A stretch of DNA of 64,000 bases from Aquimarina spinulae (GTDB lineage: Bacteria > Bacteroidota > Bacteroidia > Flavobacteriales > Flavobacteriaceae). A model generated the notes under the pieces. That model saw nothing but the letters and a program-made list of their open reading frames with translations, was not told where the DNA came from and made no database searches. Shown here in pieces: positions 34,962 through 43,747 of the stretch. The translations under genes were made by a program, and so were the position numbers. Position 1 is the first letter of the stretch. Every line of letters starts with the position of its first letter. The stretch covers positions 434,001-498,000 of the forward strand of contig NZ_CALSBP010000003.1 of NCBI RefSeq assembly GCF_943373825.1, given 5' to 3'.

Positions 34962-35753
34962 CTACTTCATTTCAACCGATGCCATGCTATTAATGATCGT
35001 ATTGGCTGCATCAAAATTGGTGTCGTCATTAATGTTGAACTCCATCATACCCCCCTTGTTACCGTTGGTTGGTTCCCAAGTTGCTAGTTGTTTGGTTTCA
35101 GAAAGTGGTGTTTGCCAAGGATCACCTCCAATTCCAATCAAAACATTTTCATTTCCTACAATATCTGCATAATATCCAAATTGAGTAATCATCGTGTTAT
35201 AATCCCAAAAATACCCCATGGTCATCACATAATCGAATATACCCACAGTTGGTTTCAATACAATCTTATCACTGTATATCTGGTAACCAACATAGCTCAT
35301 TATCAATCCCGTACTGGACTTGGGACCAAAATATTTTCCCAAGGCAACCATAACGTCTACAAAGTTTTGATTAGGTGTTACACCTCCTCCTTGTTCAGGA
35401 TCGATATCAATTCCATCAAAACCCCATGATACGATCAAATTATATAGATTTAATGCAAAAGTATCTGGATCAGGAATGGTATTCCAGATAAGAGTAGCAT
35501 TAGGAGGGATTATAGAAGCGCAAACCTTTACTCCTTTAGCTTTCACTGCTGCAACTTGTGTCTGGATTTCGCTCCAGGAAGTACCTCGAGAGGTAAGGTA
35601 GTCATAGTTTATACTGGTTCCTGAAGTAGTAGATTCTAGATTAAACAGAAACAAGTTGATAATATCGATCCCTGCAGGTAGTGATTGAAGGGCTGGTGGG
35701 TTAGACTTATAACCCAACCAATAGACAACGAACTTTTCATTAGAAGTATTCAT
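34962..35753 (-). CDS. Compact GH18-family protein (chitinase/endo-N-acetylglucosaminidase-like)
   Basis: The 263-residue single TIM-barrel protein has the GH18 catalytic motif D113-G-I-D116-I-D118-P-E120 (WGFDGIDIDPEQ), with Glu120 as general acid and Asp118 as its partner. Other barrel strands visible are FVVYWLGYK (1), DIINLFLFNLE (2), VKVCASIIP (3) and DYVMTMGYFWDYN (6). It is short for a chitinase (usually 350+), closer to single-domain endo-beta-N-acetylglucosaminidase types. No signal peptide or carbohydrate-binding module is present. It is downstream of, and co-oriented with, the LodA/LodB-like genes, and it carries an upstream motif shared with lodA. Confidence 0.85.
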   Translation of the reverse strand: MNTSNEKFVVYWLGYKSNPPALQSLPAGIDIINLFLFNLESTTSGTSINYDYLTSRGTSWSEIQTQVAAVKAKGVKVCASIIPPNATLIWNTIPDPDTFALNLYNLIVSWGFDGIDIDPEQGGGVTPNQNFVDVMVALGKYFGPKSSTGLIMSYVGYQIYSDKIVLKPTVGIFDYVMTMGYFWDYNTMITQFGYYADIVGNENVLIGIGGDPWQTPLSETKQLATWEPTNGNKGGMMEFNINDDTNFDAANTIINSMASVEMK

Positions 35754-35817
35754 ATTGATAATATTTATTGATTAATAAAAAATACTACTGGAATTTATGC
35801 CTTTTTTCAGTTAATTG

Positions 35818-35835
35818 TAAGAGTATATATACGTG
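35818..35835 (-). promoter_or_regulatory. Candidate shared motif upstream of the GH18 gene
   Basis: TAAGAGTATATATACGTG, followed by TTTTC, matches the lodA site (39134-39151) at 13 of 18 positions and resembles box 2 of the two-part element. It lies 65 bases upstream of the start at 35753. No TAnnTTTG box was seen between the motif and the gene. The rest of 35754-36009 holds nothing recognisable. Confidence 0.35.
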
Positions 35836-36009
35836 TTTTCAATCTAAGTATATTCCCTTAGAATCTATACATATTTGTGCGTATTAACTCAAATTAATTG
35901 ATTAGAATTATAGAACATTCTTAAAGAAGCCTTTAGGAAGAAAAAAAGCTAAGAATACAATTTTATTGTAATAATAGTGATCTAGTATAAGATATATGTT
36001 TGTGACCAA

Positions 36010-37116
36010 TCAGGCAAATGCCAATTTGTTAAATCTGTTTTTCCAGTAGATACTGTCTCTCCACCTATTTTCTATTGCATAATGGTATATTAGGTTTTTC
36101 ATATAGGTTTCAAATGCATTATCTACAATATATCTATAAGTAGACATCGCATTATCTTCATTAGATAGTGCACTAGCCAATGCATGTCCTGCATAAAATC
36201 CAGACGCCAAAGCTGATGTAATACCATATGATGAAATTGGATCGTATGAAAATGCCGCATCTCCTACAGCAATCCAATGATCACCATATGGAATATCTAA
36301 ACGACTTGTTCCGGCTGGCATTACTTTAATGTTGTCAAAACATAGATCTGCGGTACTTGTTATTTTAGTAAGATGGAGACTGGTTATGAGTTCTTTTCTT
36401 AAAAAAGATTCCATCATTTGTTTATCTGGAAGAAGCTCTCGTATAGTAAAAAACATAAGTGTTAGTTCATTTTCATTCTGAGGTGCTGCATACCACCAAC
36501 CATTTCTAGTGGCTTCGACCATGATTTGATGCTCAATAGGTCTGGTTAAAACTACTTTAAAAGTAATTGCAAATTGAGTATCTAAAGTGTCTTTAACTAT
36601 TCCCAATTGATTACAAACAGAGGCTTTTCTTCCTGTTGCATCCACAATATAGGTTGCTTTTAATGTAGAGGTTGTCTTTCCATTATCAATACTGACTTTT
36701 ATCCCGGATCTATCACAAATGACCTTTCTAAGTTTATATCCAGCCAAGAAATGCCCCCCATTGTTCTTTAGGTGTGTACGAAGTTGCGTTTCAAAATACA
36801 AACGATCTAATAAAAAACCATGACCATAAACCCAATTAATAAATTCTTTTTGCTCTAGTGTGTTGGATCCCCAACAACTCTTATTTCCGTAATAAACCGT
36901 ATGGTTATCATTTTCTACAAGATGAAATATCCCGAGTTTTTTTAAAAGTGGTTTAGCATTAGGTGGAATTGCTTCGCCAAATTTTCTTATAGGTGTCTGT
37001 TGTGCTTCAATAACACAATTTGAAATTCCTCTTGCAGATAGCGTTAAGGCAGTGGCAATCCCAGCAGGACCACCACCAACTATTATAACTTGATATTCTT
37101 GATTATCTTTCGTCAC
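36010..37116 (-). CDS. LodB-like FAD-dependent oxidoreductase (maturation partner of the LodA-like oxidase)
   Basis: The 368-residue flavoprotein of the geranylgeranyl-reductase/tryptophan-halogenase-like superfamily has the Rossmann motif IIVGGGPAGIATALTL (Gly14-Gly19), the second motif YIVDATGRKAS, and GD-type motif VGDAAFSYDPISSYGITSAL near residue 284. In characterised systems the LodB/GoxB flavoprotein is needed to hydroxylate the tryptophan that becomes the CTQ cofactor of LodA/GoxA. The gene overlaps the end of the LodA-like gene by 14 bases, the classic paired arrangement. Cytoplasmic action on the precursor is expected. Function is inferred from family and context. Confidence 0.85.
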   Translation of the reverse strand: MTKDNQEYQVIIVGGGPAGIATALTLSARGISNCVIEAQQTPIRKFGEAIPPNAKPLLKKLGIFHLVENDNHTVYYGNKSCWGSNTLEQKEFINWVYGHGFLLDRLYFETQLRTHLKNNGGHFLAGYKLRKVICDRSGIKVSIDNGKTTSTLKATYIVDATGRKASVCNQLGIVKDTLDTQFAITFKVVLTRPIEHQIMVEATRNGWWYAAPQNENELTLMFFTIRELLPDKQMMESFLRKELITSLHLTKITSTADLCFDNIKVMPAGTSRLDIPYGDHWIAVGDAAFSYDPISSYGITSALASGFYAGHALASALSNEDNAMSTYRYIVDNAFETYMKNLIYHYAIENRWRDSIYWKNRFNKLAFA

Positions 37117-39091
37117 GCCTCATTGTTCTTCTTTTTCGTGTGCTTTGTGGGGCTTCAGCTCTAATATCTGCTACTTTCTCTTCAGCATCTTTTAGGTTTT
37201 CAACTAAATATTTTGAACCTACTATACTAATATCATCTATCTCATCTACCTTAATCACACAGTCTTTATCTCCTTCTGCATAGAGTACCTGAGCAAAAGT
37301 TGGATCAGGATCTTCTTTATCAAAATTTCTACCCATTTCGACCCAAGAAACCTCAGGAAGATATCCTTCTTCATTATTTGAAATTGGTTTTTCTTGTTTT
37401 GTTATAATTCCTAAATGATTCCATTCCTCAACCATGTTTTCAAGTCTTTTTAAATGATCTGCTTCGATATCCCGTAACCAATCTTGCCTATAATCGAGGT
37501 GTTTTAAACGTTGTGCTGTATTGACATTTCCCGCCTGAAGTCTTAAATACCCATCTTCGGCAAATACTTGATTAGGAACTCTGGCTGCCCAAAAAGAAGG
37601 TAATGGAAGGTATGTAGAAACGGTATATCCAGACAGGCAACTAGCCTCATCTGTTTGCCATGGCACTCCCATCCACCTGGTTAACGATCCAGGCCCATTT
37701 ACAGAGCAGGGACCATCTTTTGCCAACGCAATTTCAGGCGTTAATATGGCTCCAAAATCTAATTGTATAGGTTCACCTTCAGGAAGAACATTAAGGCGAT
37801 ATGGCTCTTTCCACATGTTTTTAACACGCATTGTCCAGGTTAATTCTATTCCAGGATGAAATGGTCCTCCTAAACAATCTTCTAATGGTGCTTGATTTAG
37901 GGAATTAATTTGTTCTGCTGGCGAAAGTTTTTCGAATGGAATTATTTTTTTTGGAGTACCGGTTATAAAATCACCTAACATCCATTGTTCCAAACGATTA
38001 TACTGTGTGACAGTAATTGGTAAATCATCTAAAGCTATTTTTTCATAATTACCAAAGCCATCTCCATAAAACGGAGGAACTTTAGCAGGTGTGTACTCAG
38101 TTGATTTTGGATCTCTAAACCATTCAAAAACACGAACTCTGGCAGATTTTGAAGACGCATCTGGATTCTTTAAAATGTTTAGAATATCGGGATTTGTGAA
38201 ATCTGATGGAGAGTTTTTTCCAAATAACATATAAAATCCCTGATTCACCCATTGTGTATTCGTCATACGTTCTAAAATTGGGTAAATATCTCTCCAAAAC
38301 TCTACTCCATTTTCTGAAGGATTGGGATATCCCATTTCAGTAATAAACAAATTCTGAACAACATCATTCATGGTCACTACACCGTATAGTCCTTGGCCAA
38401 AATTGGGTGGAGTCACAGCTATCATAGCTGGCTTAGCCTCAAACTCATTTCCATTAATATGAACAGTTGCTCTAATAACGCCATCACATGTATCATCGTG
38501 CCATCCATTATTATTAGCAAAAGTTGTTATCGGCTGATTATTGTATGATTGAGCGTCTCCATCTCCTGCAAAAAAAAGTAGCCTACCTTCATTGTCAGTT
38601 TGTAAATGTCCTAAATCTACATTTGCATCGTAAAATTTTCCATCATCAAAATTATGTTTGTCATCATTAATATTCTTACCCGAAATTGATTTTGGAGATG
38701 GTTTAATCGCCAATTGTTCTCTATAACCGCCTTTTACATCATTATTTCTATGTATTGAAGGGATTGCATATTTTTTCCCTAAATCTAATGCATTGTTAAA
38801 TTCATACCAAGCTGCTTTTACATTGGCAACCTCTACCCTCCATTCTATTCTAGCTTCATTAACTGTTAGCTCTTCTATTACCTCTCCTTCTTTATTAAAG
38901 GCATAAACTCTAAATCGAGCTACTTCTTTTTTAACACGACCTAAAGAATCTTTATACCCTCCTTTTGGAACTTCTGAAACTCCAGGTAAATCTGAAGCTA
39001 AAAAATGTTCGGGAGAATTTCCTATACGTGCTATACCAATTGGTGGATATACAGCTACATAATTTATGTCATTTGTTTTCATAGTTAGCAT
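37103..39091 (-). CDS. LodA/GoxA-like CTQ-dependent amino-acid oxidase
   Basis: The 662-residue protein is about the size of family members and opens with the signature AVYPPIGIARIGNSPEHF. LodA-type enzymes oxidise amino acids (lysine, glycine) releasing H2O2, which acts as an antimicrobial. They carry cysteine tryptophylquinone, built from a Cys and a Trp. Here Asp481-E-A-S-Cys485 matches, four residues apart, the essential Asp and cofactor Cys of LodA (from memory Asp512 and Cys516). PSFW501AARVPNQVF supplies the Trp. Cys-Trp spacing is only 16 residues, against roughly 50-65 in the characterised enzymes. No signal peptide is present. The C-terminus ends in a basic tail (TRKRRTMRRDER). The start could also be the ATG at 39082. 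Confidence 0.85.
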   Translation of the reverse strand: MLTMKTNDINYVAVYPPIGIARIGNSPEHFLASDLPGVSEVPKGGYKDSLGRVKKEVARFRVYAFNKEGEVIEELTVNEARIEWRVEVANVKAAWYEFNNALDLGKKYAIPSIHRNNDVKGGYREQLAIKPSPKSISGKNINDDKHNFDDGKFYDANVDLGHLQTDNEGRLLFFAGDGDAQSYNNQPITTFANNNGWHDDTCDGVIRATVHINGNEFEAKPAMIAVTPPNFGQGLYGVVTMNDVVQNLFITEMGYPNPSENGVEFWRDIYPILERMTNTQWVNQGFYMLFGKNSPSDFTNPDILNILKNPDASSKSARVRVFEWFRDPKSTEYTPAKVPPFYGDGFGNYEKIALDDLPITVTQYNRLEQWMLGDFITGTPKKIIPFEKLSPAEQINSLNQAPLEDCLGGPFHPGIELTWTMRVKNMWKEPYRLNVLPEGEPIQLDFGAILTPEIALAKDGPCSVNGPGSLTRWMGVPWQTDEASCLSGYTVSTYLPLPSFWAARVPNQVFAEDGYLRLQAGNVNTAQRLKHLDYRQDWLRDIEADHLKRLENMVEEWNHLGIITKQEKPISNNEEGYLPEVSWVEMGRNFDKEDPDPTFAQVLYAEGDKDCVIKVDEIDDISIVGSKYLVENLKDAEEKVADIRAEAPQSTRKRRTMRRDER

Positions 39092-39133
39092 TATTTATTC
39101 ATTCATAAAATTGAGAAATTTAAATTTATTTTT

Positions 39134-39151
39134 TACACGTATTTATACCTG
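39134..39151 (-). promoter_or_regulatory. Candidate shared motif upstream of the LodA-like gene
   Basis: TACACGTATTTATACCTG, followed by TTTTTTG, shares ATACCTGTTTTT with box 2 of the patatin element (52641-52658). It lies 43 bases upstream of the start at 39091. No TAnnTTTG box was seen on the minus strand in the 297-base region 39092-39388, which otherwise shows no gene that I would accept. Confidence 0.4.
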
Positions 39152-39388
39152 TTTTTTGAATGAATTCAATAATTAACAGTTATTTATAAAGTTTTAATAA
39201 TACTTAAAGCGCCTATGCATTGTATCAAAACTTTATTTCAGGAAAAGGAAAAATGATATGTGTAGTTGAAAATGGAAAGCTTTTTTTATTATTTCTTTTT
39301 AAGCCATTCATTAAACTTAAAACTTTAGATACTGCTTACCATAAAATGTTTAATTTTTATCTTGCATATTCTCCATACAAAACCATAC

Positions 39389-40099
39389 TTATAAACGCCC
39401 AATAAACTTGTTACCAATAATAGATTTATAAACTTCATTTCGAAGTGTCCTACTAATTTTAATTTTATCATCTCCGATATAAATTAAATTCCCTTCAAGT
39501 TTTTTTATATGACTTAATCCTACTAAATAATATCGATGTACTCTTATGAATTTTTCTTTTGGTAGTTCTTCTTCTATATGTTTTAAAGAAACTAATGTTA
39601 GATATTTATCGTGAACTGTATGAATCTGAATATAATCTTTAGCTGTTTCTATAAAAGTGATGTCATCAATAAAAACTTTGATAATCATCCCATTACACTT
39701 AATAAAAATATAATTTTTAGCAACTTTACTTTTCTCTCTTTTATCATCATTAACTACTATTTTATTGACAGCTTTAAGAAATCTACTATAAGAAAAGGGT
39801 TTTAATAAAAAATCAATAACATTGAGTTCAAAACCATCCAATGCAAATTCGCGATGAGCGGTAGTAAATATTACTTGAGGAGGATCTTGAAATGATTCTA
39901 AAAGTTCTATTCCCGTCATGTCTGGCATCTGTATATCTAAAAACAGAATATCTATAGAATTTTGTTTCAAGAACTCTATCGTTTCTATTGCAGAAGCTAA
40001 TGATTTTGCATGTTCTAAAAATGGAGTTTGAGACACAAAATCCTCTAGCCCTTTTCTTGCAAGAGGTTCATCATCAACTATTAAACATCTCATTTTCAT
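39389..40099 (-). CDS. LytTR response regulator, pair 5
   Basis: The 236-residue protein has a receiver with LIVDDEP, phosphoacceptor Asp55 (FLDIQMP), TTAHREFA and Lys100 (DFLLKPF). The LytTR domain is at about 135-233, with FIETAKDYIQIHT and IRVHRYYLVG. It overlaps the 3' end of the kinase gene by 26 bases, the largest overlap among the six pairs. The lodA gene starts 297 bases further on the same strand, so it is a possible target of this system. Confidence 0.94.
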   Translation of the reverse strand: MKMRCLIVDDEPLARKGLEDFVSQTPFLEHAKSLASAIETIEFLKQNSIDILFLDIQMPDMTGIELLESFQDPPQVIFTTAHREFALDGFELNVIDFLLKPFSYSRFLKAVNKIVVNDDKREKSKVAKNYIFIKCNGMIIKVFIDDITFIETAKDYIQIHTVHDKYLTLVSLKHIEEELPKEKFIRVHRYYLVGLSHIKKLEGNLIYIGDDKIKISRTLRNEVYKSIIGNKFIGRL

Positions 40100-41120
40100 T
40101 TAACTGTATTTTTAAATGCACTATAAACATAGAATTATTACGTTCTATATTTAATAAGTGTCTATTTGGATAAATTAGTTCTAATCTCCTTTTCACATTA
40201 GCTAATCCGATACCTTTATTTTCTATTGATGACTTCTTAACACTTTCTTTTGAAACCGTATTTTCAACTTTAAAATTCAATGTATTATTATATTCAATTG
40301 TAGATTCGATATGTATCCGATATCCTTTACTGCTTTGTCCATGCTTAAAAGCATTTTCAACAAGAGGCAGTAAAAGCATTGGTGATATAGTAAATTTTTC
40401 TTGATGATCCGGAAAAGAATACTTTACCATAACAAGGTCTTCATGTCTTACCCTTTCTATATCAATATAATTCGTTAAGTTTTCAAATTCGCGCTCTAGT
40501 TCAATGCTTTTTTTATTCGCTTCATATAATTGATGACTTAATATTTCTGAGAATTGAAGCAACATTTTCTTACCACTCTTTAAATTTTTATCTAACATTA
40601 TATAAATACTGTTTAAGGAATTAAAAAGAAAATGTGGATTGATTTGATTTTTTAGTAAGTTCAATTCTGTTTCTAATTGCTTTTGCTCTATTTCTTTCAT
40701 CGATTGATCTTTTCGATACCACTCATCTGTTAGAAATAAAGTCATTGATAAGCCTAATGATAAAATAACCTCGGTTACAATAGCAATTTTTCCTGGAATG
40801 CTTCCAAAAAAATCCGAAGTTGGTAAATAGATGTTTATGTATTTAAAATAGAAAGATAAGTAATAAGACGTAATAATGGTCACAATAGTAACAGTTAAGA
40901 TCAACAATACCACATAATTTATAATCCTTTTTTTTAATAAGAATTTTGGCATTAAAATATAAAGATTGAAATATACCAAAATAGTGTACGGGATAAAGGT
41001 AAATACATTGGTCTTTAGATTTGCCAATATATCTTTATGATAATTAAGATCGTGTACACTCCACAATAGGAGAAACAGACCCCAAAAAATAATATGCTTG
41101 ACAACTTTACCGAAGTTCAT
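40074..41120 (-). CDS. LytS-type sensor histidine kinase, pair 5
   Basis: The 348-residue protein has four membrane helices (about 8-22, 36-56, 66-88, 110-130), a coiled coil, the block KNQINPHFLFNSLNSIYIM with His163, the N box ISPMLLLPLVENAFKHG and the G box KGIGLANVKRRLELIYP. The start ATG at 41120 precedes FGKVVKHIIFW, the usual kinase beginning. A -7 box 25 bases upstream suggests its own promoter, although the amidohydrolase gene lies 51 bases upstream on the same strand. Confidence 0.93.
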   Translation of the reverse strand: MNFGKVVKHIIFWGLFLLLWSVHDLNYHKDILANLKTNVFTFIPYTILVYFNLYILMPKFLLKKRIINYVVLLILTVTIVTIITSYYLSFYFKYINIYLPTSDFFGSIPGKIAIVTEVILSLGLSMTLFLTDEWYRKDQSMKEIEQKQLETELNLLKNQINPHFLFNSLNSIYIMLDKNLKSGKKMLLQFSEILSHQLYEANKKSIELEREFENLTNYIDIERVRHEDLVMVKYSFPDHQEKFTISPMLLLPLVENAFKHGQSSKGYRIHIESTIEYNNTLNFKVENTVSKESVKKSSIENKGIGLANVKRRLELIYPNRHLLNIERNNSMFIVHLKIQLNENEMFNS

Positions 41121-41144
41121 AATCTATCTAAATCAAGGCAAATT

Positions 41145-41152
41145 CAAAGGTA
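41145..41152 (-). promoter_or_regulatory. -7 promoter box of kinase/regulator pair 5
   Basis: The minus-strand sequence TACCTTTG fits TAnnTTTG perfectly, 25 bases upstream of the ATG at 41120. No -33 TTG lies at the usual distance, where the end of the amidohydrolase gene begins. Confidence 0.4.
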
Positions 41153-41171
41153 AGAGACCTAAAATATAACA

Positions 41172-42443
41172 TTATTTTAAGAATGATCCCTGTTTAACTC
41201 GAGTTACAATACTTTTATTAATATTAGAAATATCTTTTAATGGGTTTTTATTTAATATTAAAAAACTAGCTTCATGACCTTCTTTTAGCGCTCCTACTTT
41301 ACGGTTCGGAAAAATAGTTCTCGTTGCATTTTCTGTCCACATTTTAAGTAACTCATGATTGCTAAAAATATTGAGTTTATACAAAAACTGAAACTCACCA
41401 ACTGAGTTTCCATTGTAATGATCAGAACCTATTGCAATTGTTACACCTTCTTGATGTAATAGTCTTAAGTTTGATACTATATTTTTGACTAAATCTTGAT
41501 AGCCTTTTCTTTTTTGTTTTTTTAGAACCAGAGATACTGTGGTCACAACAGTTACTCCTTTTTCTTTTGCCAAAATAGCATCTTCTTTATTAATAAGTTT
41601 CCCATTAGATATTTCAGGAAGGTGTGCTATTTCATCAACACCTGCATTGACTGCAATATGAAAGTCATATGCAGTTTCTACATGAGCACTTACTCTTAAA
41701 TTATTAGCATGAGCTTTTTTTACAATTTCTGGAACTAATTTGGGGTCTAATCCTTTTCTGCCAAAATATAAAGTGTCATTTTTTCTTTTTTCATATTCTT
41801 CAGAATAAAGAAGGTTTAATTTGATAAAATCCGGAGAAAATGACAAGATCTTATTCCATTTATGATCTAAATCTTCCTGTTTGTTTATTGTAACATAACC
41901 ATGAAATTCAATCTCTTCTATTGTATTAAACAACCCCCTAAAGTATCCATACTTAAGGTGTTTTTTACGCAAACGTATTGGATGCCCACCATTAGCTGTT
42001 AAAGGAGCATGTGCCATGCTTACATCAATTCCATCTGGTTTGTTATAATGATGCATTAAAGGATCAATTCTTTTTTTTATAGATGATAAAAGTTTAACAT
42101 AAAATACTCCATTATCCAGGTAAGATTTAATTCGCTTGTCTAACTCATGTTTGCTTTCAAGATTATGATTATGAGCTTCGGCAAATGGAGGAATCACATA
42201 TTTACCGGATACATCTACGATAGTATCAATTTTTTTTTCAGTATTCGAGAAGTAGATTAAACCATCTTTAAGCCATATCGTTTTCTTTTCGAATCTTTCT
42301 CCATTGAACCAATTACCACCTACAAGTTTAACAATCTGACTATTAGTATTCTTTCTTGCGTAGTGAGCGGTAGTATCCGTTTTTTGAGAATTACAAGAAA
42401 AACCTAAAAATACAATTAAAACAAGTGTACATATTTTTTTCAT
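41172..42443 (-). CDS. Amidohydrolase-family lipoprotein
   Basis: The 423-residue protein has a lipoprotein signal ending at Cys17 (LGFSC). The metal-binding amidohydrolase barrel has the His91-x-His93 motif (AEAHNHN), further metal ligands in LRVSAHVET and IAHLPEI, and the late Asp in IAIGSDHYNG. The C-terminal strand region AFLILNKNPLKDI is the standard composite domain of imidazolonepropionase/dipeptidase-like amidohydrolases. The substrate is unknown. The equivalent of the carboxylated lysine is not clear. It is co-oriented with the downstream pair 5 kinase gene and is preceded by a 147-base gap containing no accepted gene. Confidence 0.87.
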   Translation of the reverse strand: MKKICTLVLIVFLGFSCNSQKTDTTAHYARKNTNSQIVKLVGGNWFNGERFEKKTIWLKDGLIYFSNTEKKIDTIVDVSGKYVIPPFAEAHNHNLESKHELDKRIKSYLDNGVFYVKLLSSIKKRIDPLMHHYNKPDGIDVSMAHAPLTANGGHPIRLRKKHLKYGYFRGLFNTIEEIEFHGYVTINKQEDLDHKWNKILSFSPDFIKLNLLYSEEYEKRKNDTLYFGRKGLDPKLVPEIVKKAHANNLRVSAHVETAYDFHIAVNAGVDEIAHLPEISNGKLINKEDAILAKEKGVTVVTTVSLVLKKQKRKGYQDLVKNIVSNLRLLHQEGVTIAIGSDHYNGNSVGEFQFLYKLNIFSNHELLKMWTENATRTIFPNRKVGALKEGHEASFLILNKNPLKDISNINKSIVTRVKQGSFLK

Positions 42444-42590
42444 CCTTTATGAGATCTAATTTTACTATAAAGTAATTGTATACAAATACGATATGAAAAA
42501 TTAATCGCCAGGCGGAAAACAATAATAGACAGAACGTAATATATAATAGATTAGGCTTTTCTAAAAATCTTAGTAAATAGCATTTTAAAA

Positions 42591-43640
42591 TCAAACTCGG
42601 CCTTTTCTATACGACGATGGTGTTATTCCTTCAAATTTCTTAAATGCGCCATTAAAAGAGGAAAGGCTGCTAAAACCTGTATCAAAAGCAATTGATGAAA
42701 TGGTATATTTATCGCTTTCTGTATCTGAAAGCATTCTCTTTGCATCTTGAATTCGATAATAATTTATAAAATCATTAAAATTTCGCTTGGCATATTGATT
42801 AATAACCGATGATGTTAGTTGTGTGGTTTTTCCTATCATGGTACTCAGTTTTGCTAGAGATACATCTGGTTCAAGATACAATTTAGTATCAATAACCAGT
42901 TTTGAAATCTCATCAAATAAGAGGTTATTGTTGTTTGCCTTAAATACATCACCATCCAGATCTGTTACTTTAAGCTGGAATGCCTTATAGCTTAAAAAAT
43001 AGATAATTACAGAATATAATATTGGGCCTACAATATAAGGTACGGTTTCATCTAATATGTTTAGAACATAAGATCCCCAGATGACCACAAAACCAATAAT
43101 TAAGAGATGTAACCAATTTAATATTGCGCTACGAGATTTTGTTTGTTGCTCTTGCTTATAATATTTCTTTGCACGTTTTAAGATTCTCCAGGATAAAACT
43201 ATATAAAAAGCGAAATGCAGATATATAAAAACAAGACCACTCGAAAAAATGATAATAACCAGCTTACTATTTTCGTACCACTCCTTGGTTACAAAAAGAC
43301 TAGCGATAAAAATCAAAACAAATGGAATGAATTCTGAAATGTAATACTTGGGTAATTTAAAATTAGGACGTGTCATTCCTAAAACATACCACCTTAAAAG
43401 CGGTCCGATTAGTAAAAGAAATGCCAATCCTATAAAAATAAATATCGGTTCCAGACCATCTCCAAAATTTAACATAACCGATTTACCTATTCTAAATGCC
43501 ATACATACAAGAATCAATCCCAGCAAAAGGTTGCTCTGTGTCTTTTTCTTTTTGAAGACAGTTAAGTAGAAGGCAAATAATACTCCATGCAAAAGCCCTG
43601 CACTACTAACAATAATAAGTAATATATCTAAAAAACTCAA
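42591..43640 (-). CDS. Membrane-bound AraC-family regulator (7TM-AraC), AraC/DJ-1 module 1
   Basis: The 349-residue protein has seven hydrophobic helices in residues 1-230 (beginning LDILLIIVSSAGLLHGVLFAFYL), followed by an AraC HTH domain (about 250-347, LYLEPDVSLAKLSTMIGKTTQLTSSVIN, then ISSIAFDTGFSSLSSFNGAFKKFEGITPSSYRK). It is the same architecture as the genes at 24864 and 58623. It lies 107 bases downstream of a DJ-1/PfpI gene on the same strand. The second DJ-1 gene in the window is also next to a 7TM-AraC gene. Confidence 0.9.
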   Translation of the reverse strand: MSFLDILLIIVSSAGLLHGVLFAFYLTVFKKKKTQSNLLLGLILVCMAFRIGKSVMLNFGDGLEPIFIFIGLAFLLLIGPLLRWYVLGMTRPNFKLPKYYISEFIPFVLIFIASLFVTKEWYENSKLVIIIFSSGLVFIYLHFAFYIVLSWRILKRAKKYYKQEQQTKSRSAILNWLHLLIIGFVVIWGSYVLNILDETVPYIVGPILYSVIIYFLSYKAFQLKVTDLDGDVFKANNNNLLFDEISKLVIDTKLYLEPDVSLAKLSTMIGKTTQLTSSVINQYAKRNFNDFINYYRIQDAKRMLSDTESDKYTISSIAFDTGFSSLSSFNGAFKKFEGITPSSYRKGRV

Positions 43641-43654
43641 TAGATCTTTTTTTC

Positions 43655-43662
43655 CAAATGTA
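43655..43662 (-). promoter_or_regulatory. -7 promoter box of the 7TM-AraC gene
   Basis: The minus-strand sequence TACATTTG fits TAnnTTTG perfectly and lies 15 bases before the ATG at 43640, so the leader is very short. A TTTG (43678-43681) lies 15 bases upstream, slightly closer than the usual -33 spacing. Confidence 0.45.
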
Positions 43663-43747
43663 GGGATATTTAAAATTCAAAGAAAGTACAAATTAGTATT
43701 GATTTGTACTTTCTACCTGAGATAGATGCAGCGCATGCTATATATTT

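Noticed and set aside
39220..39405. Plus-strand 61-codon frame between the LodA-like gene and pair 5
   Set aside because: It overlaps the end of the pair 5 regulator gene, has no family resemblance and a composition expected from chance in AT-rich sequence.
42391..42594. Minus-strand 67-codon frame overlapping the AraC stop and the amidohydrolase start
   Set aside because: It overlaps the signal-peptide region of the amidohydrolase in another frame, is made of Phe/Leu/Ile/Tyr-rich low-complexity residues typical of AT-rich non-coding sequence, and has no recognisable feature.
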